From Allolobophora icterica (taxonomy: Eukaryota; Annelida; Clitellata; Crassiclitellata; Lumbricidae): DNA of 64,000 nucleotides. The position numbers and the translations under genes were made by a program. Under the pieces are notes generated by a model. That model searched no databases. It had not been told where the DNA came from and saw only the letters and a program-made list of their open reading frames with translations. How positions within the stretch are numbered: position 1 is the stretch's first letter; every line of letters starts with the position of its first letter. The DNA lies in NCBI GenBank assembly GCA_963556255.1, contig OY744613.1, positions 40,581,409-40,645,408 of the forward strand, in the 5' to 3' direction. Positions 49,381-61,800 of this stretch are shown here, piece after piece.

Positions 49381-50166
49381 TGATTTTATTATTATTATCA
49401 TTAAAGTAGTTTCATATAGCGCCCCTTCAAGATTGTCTACTCAGAAGCACTCCCAACCCAACTACGGTCGAACAACAAAGTTTACAGGACAGCGAGAAAC
49501 AAAGTTAAATGATCAGTCGGTAGTTGGCTGAGCGTAATATGGAGCCAATTCCAGGTCATGGAGGCAGCCACAGGGAAGGCACGGTGCTGCCGTATGGCTG
49601 TCCATGCGGGGGAACAATAAGTTTACCTTGCGCTGCTGAACGGAGAAGGCAAGCAACGACGCTGCGAACATGCAGTGGGACACCAAAGCTCCCGCAGGTA
49701 TGGAGGGGCCAAACCCTCGAAGCACCGCCGGACCAAGGCACAGATTCGGTAAGTGATGCGCTGTGGGTAGGGGAGCCAGTGGAGGATATCCCTCATATAC
49801 GCAGACACTGCCAAACTTGGGCTGCGGCCTACAAGGCGAGTAGCAGAACGCAGGATTCTATTCAGGGCCTCAATCCGGCAGGCGGGAATCTGTTGTTTAT
49901 GGCGCTGCCGAGAAACAACAAATGCATAGACAAGCTATGAAGCTGCAACGGGAGATAAAGAACGGGAAATCACCCTCAGCTATCGGAGCTCGTAAGAACA
50001 GCTGCGGGAGAGAAGATGTGTGTGCGGCGTGGCTGTAAGTTCCTGGTCCAGAATGACTCCCAAGTCACGGACCCAGGTCGAGGAAGAAAGGTGTGGGAAT
50101 TGCACCGCAAGAGAAGACACAATTAGAGAGCTGCCGAGCCAGATAAACTGCGCCTTAGTCGGGTTA
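49381..50166 (-). mobile_element. CR1/L2-like LINE, 5'-truncated, (ATT)n tail
   Basis: Short attattatcatt tail, then the catatagcgccccttcaaga end. Minus-strand frames read YMRDILHWLPYPQRITYRIC and LVRRCFEGLAPPYLRELW. Inserted in the hAT-like element. Confidence 0.85.
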
Positions 50167-50344
50167 AACCTTTTTCAAAATGAACGATAATGCAGTTTTT
50201 ACAAAGCATATCCCTTATTCGTTAACGTTCGCTGTAACATCCTAACTATATAATTTTGCTGTTTGTAGCAGGGTATGGATAACTTTTTGAAAAGTAAGAA
50301 AACAGTGCTTATCCAACATAGCACTAAGAATTGACAGTTAGTGC

Positions 50345-50522
50345 CAGGCACGTAACTAGCCTTTTTCGTTTGGGGGGGGGCTTAAGCCTTGAACATGGCA
50401 ACATTTATACAGTGTTCATACGAATTTTAGCCGTAAGCATACAACGGCTTGACTTGTTTGGGGGGCTTCAACTTCGTTTGGGGGGCTTAAGCCCCCCAAG
50501 CCCAACGCTAGGTACGTCCCTG
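50345..50522. mobile_element. 178-bp MITE, CAGGCACGTAACTAGC ends
   Basis: Inverted ends CAGGCACGTAACTAGC and GCTAGGTACGTCCCTG (two mismatches) with an exact 8-bp duplication GTTAGTGC (50337-50344, 50523-50530). The interior has repeated tttggggggcttaagcc. Confidence 0.9.
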
Positions 50523-51488
50523 GTTAGTGCAAAGCAAGCACATTCCTCCCATAGCCATTATTGGGTTTTGGCGAAACCGATGTTATTGATTTTTTTTAAA
50601 TGACTGTGTTCCATAATAATTGCAGGAAGTTAATAACAATTTATTCAGTGTAACTTTTTGTATTATTTATAGTCCTCAGCGTCATAAGCAAGCTTGTATT
50701 GTGGAAATAGTCTGCCTGTTATTTAATTACATTTTAAGTGAAATTTTACTTTCTAAATACTTGGGTCCGCGAGCAATGCCTAGAAAAAATAGGGGTCCCT
50801 GGTCCAAAAAGTTTGGGAACCTCTGTCATAAAGCACTGCTGTCTCTGCCCAAATATCACTAAGAAAAAACCTTAATTATTGACAAAACAATAGTTGTGAG
50901 AAAGCTAGAAGGGTCATTACTGGCATACTCCTGCACAGAGTTGGAAGCTCATGTTATGTTCAACGTTTCTAGACTCTTTGCATTTAGTTAAGAGAACAAT
51001 AACTAGTTCATCACTTCCTAAAATAAAGTGAGAAAGAAAACCGAAATTATATACAAGTCCATCACTACGATAATCTAGGCAAAAAATAAATGGTGTAGCC
51101 TATAATGACATTAGCAATCGCAGGCAGTTAACATAATTCGTATAGGCCGTTTAAGTAGTTTTACGTTAGATGAATACATAAACAATTTGACATGCACATA
51201 TACATTAATACATACATACTTAAAAAATGCTTATATTTAAACATAGACGAATAAATATCTACATACTTACATCCAAATAGCTAACTACGCGCATAAGTAC
51301 AATGCATATGCAGTCATGTATATAAAGACATACCTACATATATGATAGATGCATAGGCTGCATACAACGTACGTATCATGTGTATGCATGCATTATGTGT
51401 GTTGGTATGTATATGTAGGCCTATATAATGTGTGTATGTATATAATTAAGTATGTATGTATGCATGCATGCATAAACGTATGTAAGTA

Positions 51489-53115
51489 CAGGGTGGGCCA
51501 GAAGGAATGCAACTAATTTGAATGGATATAACTTGAACAATTGTTATCCGAACATCGTGCCCAATATACTAAATTGAAAGTAATCATCCACTCTACAACT
51601 GTGTCGAATCTTGCACTGATATACGGCACCGTTGTTATAAAATTTTGAATGTAAATATTGAACATCATGGCGCCGCTCACGGAAGTGGAGAGAATTTTAA
51701 TCCGAATTTTAAGAGCAGAAAAAGGACACAATGCACATCAGATGATGATAGAATTTCCTTCTAGAAAATGGAATAAATTTGCTCTACATCGAATGATTAA
51801 ACAGAACGACCGTGTGTATGCAAACGTTAGCTTTAAGCGTGAGGTTGCGCCTGAGCGGCTTCTGAAGGGCAGGAAGCACTTCTCCCAAAGTGTGATGGTG
51901 TCGTTGGCTGTTTCAAAGCTTGGAAAGACTCCAATGGCTAAGGTGAACAGTGTTTATTACTGCGATGAAGCAGTGCATATTTTAAGGAATTTAGACTACT
52001 GGGACAAAATTTTGGAACTCGTCTCTGAAAAACTTTGATGACCTTTTTCTGGGAATTCATCTCCCCAAAAAAGTTAATGATTTTTTTAGGAAGTCATCTC
52101 CCAAAAAAGTCATCTCCCGAAAACGTTGATGACCTTTACTTCAGAATTCTTTTCCCAAAAAAAGTTGATGACCTATTTTTAGGAAGTCATCTCCCCGAAA
52201 AAGTCACCTCCCGAAAACAGTTCATGACCTTTTCTTAGGAATTCATCTCCCGAAAAAGTTCATGACCTTTTTGGGAATTTACTACTGGGGCAAATCTTAA
52301 AACTCTTCCAACATTTTGTCCCACTACTCATACTTTAACCATACATTGCCTGGGACAAATCAGCCTAACTACTGGGACAAATCCTAACACTACTGGGACA
52401 TTTGTCCCACTAGTTATACAGTTAAAATATGCCCTGCGATGAAGTACTCGCAAGAGGACTGCTACGTGATAATCGGCAACTGTCTGGAGTTGATAGCTAC
52501 ATCTTTCAGCAAGATGGAGCGCCGGCGCATCGTTCACGTCATACGGTTGCCTATCTGAACGCTAACGTGCCAGAGTTAATTGAACCGGAGAACTGGCCAC
52601 CGAACAGTCCGGATATAAACCCGGTCGACTATTCGATCTGGGGTTGTCTTCAGCAACTGGTCTATCGTGAACCGATACGTGACGTTGAACATTTGAAAGA
52701 AGTGATTCTTTACTGATGGGCTGAGCTAACCCAAGCACTGGTGGACTCAGCCATCAGTCAGTGGTCGTCTCGTGTTGATGCAGTCATTAAAGCACGTGGT
52801 GGACATATTGAGTATTTGTTTGACTGATGGCAAATTCACTCAAGATATTAATTGTTAGTACTAAATGATTGTTTAGAATTGACATAGATCAGTTTCAGAC
52901 TTTGTTTTTTCTTGCAGTTTTATGGCAAGAAAATGGCACATCGAATATTAATAGCATTATCTCAAAACGTCGTAATAATATCTCGTAGATATTTTGCAGA
53001 ATGATAAAATGGATAATTATCTTCAATCTGATAATTATGTTGGACAAGACGCTCAGAAAAAAAGTATTCAAGTTATAAGGCGTCAAAGTTGTTGCATTTC
53101 TACAGGCCCACCCTG
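51489..53115 (+). mobile_element. mariner-type transposon, interrupted
   Basis: The ends CAGGGTGGGCC match in inverted orientation (with aatgcaac further in) and TA flanks both sides. The plus-strand coding parts read VMVSLAVSKLGKTPM and VNSVYYCDE (to 51970), then after the nested insertion VLARGLLRDNRQLSG, FQQDGAPAHRSRHTV and WPPNSPDINPVDYSIWGC, the D,D catalytic region of Tc1/mariner transposases. The N-terminal helix-turn-helix half is partly deleted and an internal TGA occurs at 52714, so it is inactive. Confidence 0.9.
51971..52433. mobile_element. 463-bp element nested in the mariner
   Basis: Flanked by an exact 11-bp duplication CTGCGATGAAG (51960-51970, 52434-52444); removing it and one copy restores the transposase frame across CDEVLARG. 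Ends share gcatattttaa in inverted orientation and tactgggaca motifs. The interior repeats aaaagttgatgacctttt. A 9-11-bp duplication would fit a Mutator-like element. Confidence 0.85.
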
Positions 53116-53189
53116 TATGTATCAATGTGTGTGTTTGCCTGTTTATATATCTACCATTACGTGTTATGTACGCAATGATGGAATGTCCT

Positions 53190-53365
53190 GCCCCCCCCTC
53201 TCTCCGTAGCAAGATATTACTTGGGATCTCGCCCTCTTCTCTCCGCTGCCTAAAGACCTTTCTTTTCCCTCGGGGCTGACATGCTGGGAGCGCCTCTGAA
53301 TAGTCTATGCTGTGAGAGGTGCTTTATAAGTAATCATATAAGATAAGATAAGATAAGATATTTCT
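53190..53365 (+). mobile_element. CR1/L2-like LINE 3' end with (AGATA)n tail
   Basis: ctgggagcgcctctgaatag...gctgtgagaggtgctttata is followed by taagataagataagataaga. Only about 150 bp of the 3' end was inserted. Confidence 0.8.
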
Positions 53366-53389
53366 CGATTTATTATGCATAAATGCATT

Positions 53390-54550
53390 TAAGTAAAGCT
53401 GCAGGCCTACGCTCTTAAATTAACGTCAGCGTTAATGCAGCACAAAATATTAAACGCCAGAACTGGTCAGACATCGTGTTTTGTGACTAATATAACAGTC
53501 TCTAGTATTTGCACACGATCTGCAAAAACCATGAGTAGGCTAGGCGGCCTAGGCCTATAAGATAACTTATCTTATAGGCCTAGCCTACTCGTGGTTTTTG
53601 CAGTTCGTGTGCAAATACTAGAGACTGTCATATTAGTAAGAAAACACGATGATTGATTTGCGCACATATAATATTTTATAGACGGACAATTTCAGCACGC
53701 TTTTATTTATTAAGAAACCGTATGAAGGATCCTACCATCATTCGCTTAGTCTGTTAACACGCAACTGCTTTAATCTCGAAGACAGTTATTTACATATGGC
53801 TTTTGAGAGGTCATTAAGATTCACTCTACGAAGCGCAAAAGCCTAGGCCTACACACAAACATAGGCCGTAGGCAACATGTAAAATGATGGCGTATTTGAA
53901 CTAAAAATCCTTTTTATAGTACATCTCAACGTTGCGTACCTCCTTAATACCCGGATGGAACTATGTAATACTGAAGTCTAAACTACTCACTCCAATCGGA
54001 CAAGTCTACATAATATTATGGAATTCCAAATAATTATTGTCTGCTGATGCTTTATCAACATAATTATTTGTTCTCCAATTACTTTTCCCAGTCAATACCT
54101 GCAAGGATATTTCGCATCTTTAGATTATTACCTCTTCGGCATGCTCTTCTTGTAATTTTTAGCTTACCTTTGTTTTGTGCACCCACATTTCAGTTTCCAT
54201 AGTACAGTGACTTGATCAGTTGATCCAAGTGATGCTAAATATTGCATATCTTCTACCATCTGTTACCGTGACAATAGTCAACTTTCTAGCTTAAGAAGAA
54301 GTCTTGTGTTAGTTCAGAGGATTTGGTTTCAAGGAATTTTCCCTCCAGCAACCGTATAAATAAAAAAATCTATATCTTGAAAATTAAAACTTCGAATACA
54401 TTGCATGTAATCTGTGCCTTTTATGTTGCATGCTTAAGCCAGTAATTTTAATAGATCCTCGTTGCTTCTGCCATCAGTTGATGGACTTCTGTAGACTGGT
54501 CTCCCCCAGCAATCTTACATCTACAGTCCAATTAAATTACGCTACACAGT
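53390..54550. other. Duplicated intergenic segment upstream of unit 3
   Basis: Paralogous to 16855-19210. It includes a decayed copy of the LINE linker remnant (about 54000-54200) and an inverted duplication at 53473-53652. No gene seen. Confidence 0.65.
53473..53652. repeat. Inverted duplication, arms of about 90 bp
   Basis: The left arm, starting catcgtgttttgtgactaat, is repeated in reverse complement on the right, ending attagtaagaaaacacgatg. The centre is at 53566 (gataacttatc). The paralogue at 16930-17010 holds the sequence once. Confidence 0.9.
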
Positions 54551-55440
54551 AAGTCTTCAAAATCATTGTGCTCCAGCTTCAAGTGAGGCACTGAGATCAA
54601 TGACTCATGTATATAAAGCCTGGTAGGTGACTATAGTCAAGGTGTAAGCATGCTGGTCATCACAGGAAATGGAATGGGCATGGTGTGGACTGTGGAGAGT
54701 GAAAATGGAGAGTCGAGATCATGTTGTGACGAGACACATTTTAAGACATAAGGTCATAACCAGTTAACACTGCACCATTGAGCACTGGGCAGCACCTGCA
54801 TACATGACTACATAGTGCGTACAGTACATATATGCTCACATACGTACACAAACTCGTGCATACGTATATATATACTGCATATACTCTAGAAAACAAAAAA
54901 GGTGAATTTTTCATTCTGCCAAAATGACCTTGACCATGACCTTTCAAGGTGAACATGACCTAGACTGGCGAAAACAATATCAGAAATGAATTCTACATAC
55001 CTAAATCAGTCACATTAGAGGTATTACAAGTGCATATACTCTAAAAAAGAAAAAAGATGAATTTTCCAATATGGTCGATAGCAGCCATAGTGGATTTGGC
55101 CATTTTGGGGGTGTTCCCGTGGTCCGATTTTGGGGTATTTTGAATATGTTATTCAGCAATGGTTCCTGAGCAGGAAATCGTTTAGAAAGCTTCTGAAGCA
55201 ATTTCGCCCAGGTCTAACTGCAAATTAGTGGCATTATTATTGGTATTTCTTAGGAAACCCAAATCCGCCTTTTTGAAATTCATTTTTGAGGGTGTTCCCG
55301 TGGTCGGATTTAGGGGGATTTTGGATATGTTATTCAGCAATGGTCTCTGAGCAGGAAACCGTTAAAAACCTTGTGATGCAATTTTGCCCATGTCGAAGGT
55401 ATATTTGAGCTAGATTGTCTGTACTAATACACCAAAACAT
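54550..55440. other. Unassigned intergenic DNA with a 110-bp duplication
   Basis: Copies at 55104-55213 and 55287-55394 share ggtgttcccgtggtc and atgttattcagcaatggt. No coding sequence is supported. Confidence 0.6.
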
Positions 55441-55442
55441 TA

Positions 55443-55676
55443 TATACGTTCATAGATACACACATGCATACATTCATTCATATCTCCCCGCCTAACTACA
55501 TAAATACACACCAATATTTAAAAACAATGTAAACAGTACATGCATACATGCATACATACATACATACATACATACATACATACATACATACATACATACA
55601 TACATACATACATACATACATACATACATACATACATACATACATACATACATACATACATACATACATACATACA

Positions 55677-55713
<37 letters not shown>

Positions 55714-55800
55714 ATAAATGCATACATATACACATACATACATTACACATGCATATGTTCATACATACATAAATAGCTAAATACATCCATACACATATAC
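55443..55800. repeat. (CATA)n microsatellite
   Basis: Almost pure catacata-type repeat from 55543 to 55706, with degenerate ends. MYVC/HTYI frames here are artefacts. Confidence 0.95.
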
Positions 55801-55856
55801 AGTACATTGCTAGAAGGCATCTCCCTATAAACTTACCTTTATGGCCTTTCAGCATA

Positions 55857-56600
55857 AAAAGTTAACTTATTGCATCCGGTTAAGCAAATGTGCGACAAGT
55901 GATTTTTAATGCATCCGGAACAAGTGACCCTAAAACCGTGGCTGAACTGATAACAATATGGAGTTTCAAACTGATGCAGTGTAATACGCGAACCATTTGC
56001 TGTAACGTGCTGCAGGCCTACTCTATAATAATTGGTTTGCAGGCCTACCGAACAGGATATTGTCACACACCAATTGGTAAACATAAAAGAACCTTGCTCT
56101 CCAACCGAGCGCCAACAGTAATTTATTTTTATTCAGGGTGTATAATCCTGGGTCGGGGGTCGTTTAGCTGTCCAGTGAAATCTACAAGGTCTTCACTTTC
56201 ACACATCTCAGCGCGAGAACACTGAGCATTGTCCTGCCTCTTTTTAGAACAGGCTTCTATGAACATTCGCCCTGTTCCTGTTAATCCCGCCCAAGTAACG
56301 TCATCTTAGTTTGTTATGATGCACATGCTTCATTCCCGCAGACAGTTATTTTCTTAGCGCTTTTGAGATGTTCAAAATGCGTACTATTAAGCCCAGAAAT
56401 AGGCCTATTCACACATACATAGGCCGTCAAGGCGTACATGAAAAATATTGGCGAATCGCATTTGAACTAATAATCCTTTTTTAATAGTATACGCTACATC
56501 TCAACGCTGCGTACCTCCTTGATAGGCTTATAGAATTAATACTGAAGTCTAAACTACTCACTTCAATCGGACACATCTAATTTATCTCAGCCTAAACCCA
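55857..56600. other. Second part of the duplicated intergenic segment
   Basis: Matches 17115-17340 and 18044-18760, for example gcatccggaacaagtgaccc. It contains the empty site accaattggtaaacat for the element at 17345. Confidence 0.65.
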
Positions 56601-56879
56601 AGTAACCGTAATAGTTCCTCCATCTATATCCTTCGTTGTTCTCGCAGCAACCAACGCACCATTCGTTGATGAGCTGGTTACCTGAGTTAAATTGAAGTAG
56701 CAATTAAAATTTTTGACTTTAGTATTACGGTTGCGAAAAGTGTGGTTTCAACATGATCCTTGGCTAGGCTTGAAGTACGGTACATCCATGTCGGTGTAGC
56801 TTTTAATTCAATGGGTCGGCTTTAGACTAACTTGATTATGAAACCATTCAATTCGAACTTCAAATCGAACATTATTTCC

Positions 56880-57600
56880 TACATTTATCTAAAAACTTAA
56901 ACATGTCATTAACTGATGATTTCTAATGGATGAAAAGCGCTGACTGACGTTACCGTATACCATACCCTCAACTGATAGCCATTCTATGTGGTACACAGAA
57001 TTTACCCAGTATAGGCCTATATGCTCGAATGAGACGGCGTTCACTTTCTCGTATGTGTACACAGCGCCTTTGAAACGCATTAAAACAGGCAAATAAAGGC
57101 TAATGACGTCATATTTCTCGCTGCTAAAGAGAAAGATGGATCGACAACAGAAAAGCTTCCATGATCTTCGTGGACGATCAGACCGGCTAGACAACCAGCA
57201 CACCTTTCGCAGCACAAAGAAATTCCACGCGAACAGCTAAGACCTTTTGTGGCAGACACCAACGAGGCACGTGGAGTCATAAAATGGAGTCTAATCTCCG
57301 AGAAAATGCACTTTGGCATCAAGATCTTAAATTAATGGCATGTTTGCGTAGTTGCCCACACCTAGGTACATCGTAAACCAGGCAAGCAGCTTCACTTAAA
57401 ACAGATTGTAGCTGGCTAATGGGTATGATTGGTCGGCCTGCATAAATATCATTGGCATATCCATTGTAGTGCATACGAATGCGCTTGAAAAGGTTGTGGA
57501 GCTTCAGTTGTTCATGTAGGAGAGTTGAAAATTTCGTTAATCTTGGATAAGCACGATTGACAAACACTTTTTTCATGCTCAGAGAGATTTAACTATTGGT
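56880..57600 (-). pseudogene. Decayed LINE RT C-terminal segment in unit 4 3' flank
   Basis: The minus-strand frames read ISQLQSVLSEAACLVYDVPR and, further on, AGCLAGLIVHEDHGSFSVV, the positions of the RT C terminus in CR1/L2-like elements. Its homologue is at 33955, so it predates the duplication of the units. Confidence 0.5.
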
Positions 57601-57969
57601 CGACACTCCGATCAAGTTACAACACCAGTTGTAAAACTAAGCGAGAGCTAAAAACACAAAATTTCTCACATTTGTGCAATGATTCTCGCAATTGTCGCTA
57701 CATTTATGGCTTTCTAAATTTTAGACAGTGAACAACCTATGCAACCTGTATATAATTTAAAACTAACTTTTTAATTTCAATGATAATTTTTGAAATCAAC
57801 AAAAAGCAGTCTCACAAAATGACTTGAAGCAATCGATTTTAGCAACTAATAATAGTCTAATCAATATTATCGTCATAGCACGATATAAAATGTGACAAGA
57901 AGCGAGAAAAGTTGTCCGCATTATGTTGAGAGCATATTCATTGCAGCTGCGTCAAACCGAATCATAGTT

Positions 57970-58835
57970 TCATTTCAGTTCATAAATTTTGGGATAAAAT
58001 CCTCTGAAATCGCTCGCAACGATCAATTGTTTCTTTGCTTCATCATAGTGCATTCTTCTTAGTTCATATCTACACTCCTTAATAAGACTTCTATTCAACA
58101 GAAGATTGGAATCCAAGAGATTCACTCGACGACTTGGTTCGTCTGTAACTAAAAGACGGTCGTCTGAATCAATGAAGACGTAATGAGGTTGAAAAATTTC
58201 TTGCCCTATAACTTGAGGAATAAAACGACGGATGACCATCTTTCCATTTCGGCTAACTTCCGATATTCCCCATTTAAATACCTCATTCGTACCATTCTCC
58301 TCCTTATCAGCCAACTCGTGTAAAATGACGAAGTTTCCAGTTGATGTTTCCACTGCCTGTAGAGGGAACTCTATTTCTTGAGGCAAATGAATGGAAAGAC
58401 GAAGGTTGGCGTCTGTTCCGTAGATCTCCAGTCGAGATAATGGACTACAACCTCTCACAATCAACAAATTATTATCTCTGGACACTGAAAGAAGAGACGA
58501 CCAATCAATAGCAGTAGACAACCAATTAGTAGCCTTGTAATTTTTATCTGATTCTCTGATAACTTTCCAGATACATTGATTCCAAGTGTCAATGACGTAC
58601 AGGCAGTTCCCCTTCTCACTCGCTACAACATCTTGTGGAAACTTGACAGTTTCTAACTCGGTTTTCCCTTGAAAAAGAAATGGTTCTTTGTCATGGAAAA
58701 CGCGAATTACACCTGGAGAAGAATTTGATCGACTGAGTACATAGATTTCTTTTCGGAGTTTTGTTACTCCCATCACCCACTCTTTATCTCCCACTTCGAG
58801 ACTCGCAATAAAGTTGGCGCTATTAGGAAACAGAA
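57970..58835 (-). CDS. Unit 4 exon: beta-propeller, terminal exon
   Basis: 866 nt from acceptor gtgtcttag to TGA. GVTKLRKEIYVLSRSNSSPG, NCLYVIDTWNQCIWKVI, LSVSRDNNLLIVRGCSPL, AVETSTGNFVILHELADKEE and YVFIDSDDRLLVTDEPSRRV. An upstream ATG at 58938 is in frame, but the acceptor is conserved in all units. Confidence 0.87.
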
Positions 58836-61800
58836 CTAAGACACAGAAAAAATCGTTATGTTTCTGTAAAACGACAGCCATTAAATATTTAAAATATGTA
58901 ACCATTGAAAATATGTCTGTGCAAAGATTTAATGCCATAACTTCAATATTTCAAAACTTCGGTTGCCAATCGACTGTTGTCAGAGAATAGCGGTCAGCGC
59001 AGCTTATAGGATGGAACGGTACGTGTGTCGGAAAGCGAGGGATTTTCGAAATCAAAATTCGCATGCCTTAACACAGAGATTTTCAAACTTTGTGGACCAG
59101 GGATCCCTAATTTTGCTAGGTATAGCTCGTGGACCTAAGTACTTAAAAAGTAAAATATATCACATAAAATTTTATCAAAACAACAGGCAGACTATTTCCA
59201 CAATACAAGCTTACTTATGACGCTGATGACTATTATAATATAAAAAATAACACTGAATAAAGTGTTATTAACTTCCTGCACTAATTATGGAACACGGTCA
59301 TTTAAAAAAAATCAATAACATCGGTTTTAAAAAAAAAACAATAGACACTAATGTCAGTGGGAGCCTGGAGGTATGTGCTTGCTTTGCTTTGCACAAACTG
59401 TCAATTGTTGGTGCTATTTTGGATAAGCGCTGTTTTCTTACGTTTCAAAAACGTTATCCAATATCCATCTTCTTCTTCTTCTTCTTCTTCTTCTTCTTCT
59501 TCTTTGTTTCTCTTCCGTCAGGCCGGGGCCGACGATGAGTCCTCAACTTGACGTCTCCAAGTTTCTCTGTTCCTGATTTGTTCTATTGCCTCTCCCATAC
59601 TCAGGTTCATTTTCTCTAGATCCTCTCGTATGTTGTCCATCCATGTTTAGTGCTGTCTTCCTCGACTTCTGGTTCCCTCCACGTATCCGTGCAGTGCCGC
59701 AGCTGGGAGTCTGTTGTTGTCCATTCTCATCACATGTCCCAGCCACGACAGTCTTTTCTTCCTGATTTTGTCGATGACTGTTTCTTTTTGTCCCAACTCT
59801 CTTCTAGTCACCTCATTTCTAACCCTATCTCTTCTGCTTCTGCGTTTTATTCTTCTCAGCCAGTTCATTTCTGCCACCAACAATCTTCTCTCGTCCTCCT
59901 TTCGCATACACCAGCATTCTGAGCCATATAGCAGCACTGGGATGACGAAGGTCTCGTATAATTTCATCTTAGTTCTTGTTGATGTTCCTTTGTCCCTCCA
60001 GATCCTGTATGGTTTACCGAACATCGTTCCGGCTATATATAGAATAGTTCTCCTCTTGATGTCTTTGGTGCATCTTCCGTCCTCTGTTATAAGCCCTCCT
60101 AGATACACAAATTCTGTCACCTGTTCTTTTTTATCATCTCCCAGTCTGATGGCCAGCTAAATAAAGTGGATGCAAGCAGCAAGAGACTGGGACTCAAGAT
60201 CAACGCTCAAAAGACCAAGACGATGATAGTGGGGAAGACGCACGAAGAGCTGGACATCAGATTGGGAGATGATAATCCAATATCCATACCGTACTACAAA
60301 CAGCAAAATGATATAGTTAGGGTATTACAGCGAACGTGAATAAGCCGTATGCTTCACACAAACTCTGTATTATTGTTCATTTAAAGGCTAAAATGAGGCG
60401 AATTCCACAAATTTCTACAAATCCAGATTTGACACAATCAGGAAGTTGACCAGCATATTACAAATACATCGCTGTTAAAGCTAAAACCAGTGTAAATCAT
60501 AAATTAATTTATCAGAATGCTCTCACGGACCCGCCATAGTCTTCGCGGACCCCTCTTGGTCCGCAGACCACAGTTTGAAAAACTCTGCCTTAGCACACAC
60601 GTGATAGAACTCAAACATTCCAGTGCACGAATGACAAGCTTCTTTTGCCGTGAAGTGCAGATGTTAAAGAATGACGAGTGCACAATGATAAAATGTTTCC
60701 ATTGTCAGTTATACCGACTGAATACCTATTTCATTGTTTTTGGTGAATCGCGTCAGATTAAAAGATCTCTTGTCGCCAGGTCCGAGTTGCTTTGGACATT
60801 CGTCACTAGTAGCACTCTGTCCGCTAAAGACGAATACCCTTCAGTAGTTGACAGTCGATGTTCAGACAATGTTGAGCTTTAACTAGTCATTGCATTAAGA
60901 GCATAACCTCTAATGGGACGACGACAGGTTTAATATAACACAATGCAAGGTAGATCAAATTAATTTTTAATAAAAGGAGTTTGAAACATCAAGAAAGGTC
61001 GAATGAGATAGGTCGAGATTTGAGGGTTAAGCGAGATTATAGATTATTACTTAATATAAGCAGTTAAAGGCATTTTAGTGGTTAAGTGGTCTTCTATTTT
61101 ATGTTTGATTATAGTAAAAAAACGGATATATTAGGGTCTGGATTAGGAAGGATGTATCATAAAATAAAATTCTACATTATTCTGAGGATCTTTTGTTGCA
61201 GCTCATAAGGACGATTGGATTTACTGGTTTCTGCCTTTACTGGTTTCTGCCTGCTTGCAAATTTAATTTGTATGTTCCATTGTTACTTTTGTATAATATA
61301 CAAAAGTACCAATGGAACATACAAATTAAATTTCCTTCAAGCCTATCATAAAACTCCCCATTTGAAAACAAACCTTTAAAACATTGATATATCATATCAA
61401 TGTTTTAAAGGTTTGTTTTCAAATGGGGAGTTTTATGATAGGCTTGAAGGAAATTTAGTCCCTTGGTAAGTTTCAAATTTTCAGTATTAGTAAGTTTATA
61501 AATATTATGAAAACGCCGACAGTTTCTTTCATAGTGGCCGACTGTTTTCTAAACACAATGACTAGTAGAGATTAGTTATTTCCTTTCCAAATTAAAATTG
61601 AACATAAGATTTGTTTAAAAAAATAAGTTTTGATTATGTGAAAAAACTTGCCAAACGCTCTCTTGAACTGATCGATGTCTATGTCGATATTGTGTCGTTG
61701 AACTTCTGCATATATTGTGCCAGTTGTCGACTGTAATGTCTTTGATATGCACGAAAGCAGCTTCACGAGTTCATGCTGCTCATCCAACGATCGGAGATTT

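Larger units (their letters stand above)
48972..50825. mobile_element. hAT-like element with two nested insertions
   Basis: The right end ccaaaaagtttgggaacctctg is hAT-like and matches the end style of the element at 59074; gggtccgcgaaggatatggc near the left matches it in the opposite orientation. The left terminus is degraded. A frame near 50275 reads MDNFLKSKKTVLIQHSTKN and stops, the N-terminal style of hAT-derived proteins. A LINE (49381) and a MITE (50345) are inserted in it. In unit 1 the site (about 16030) lacks the element. Confidence 0.75.
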
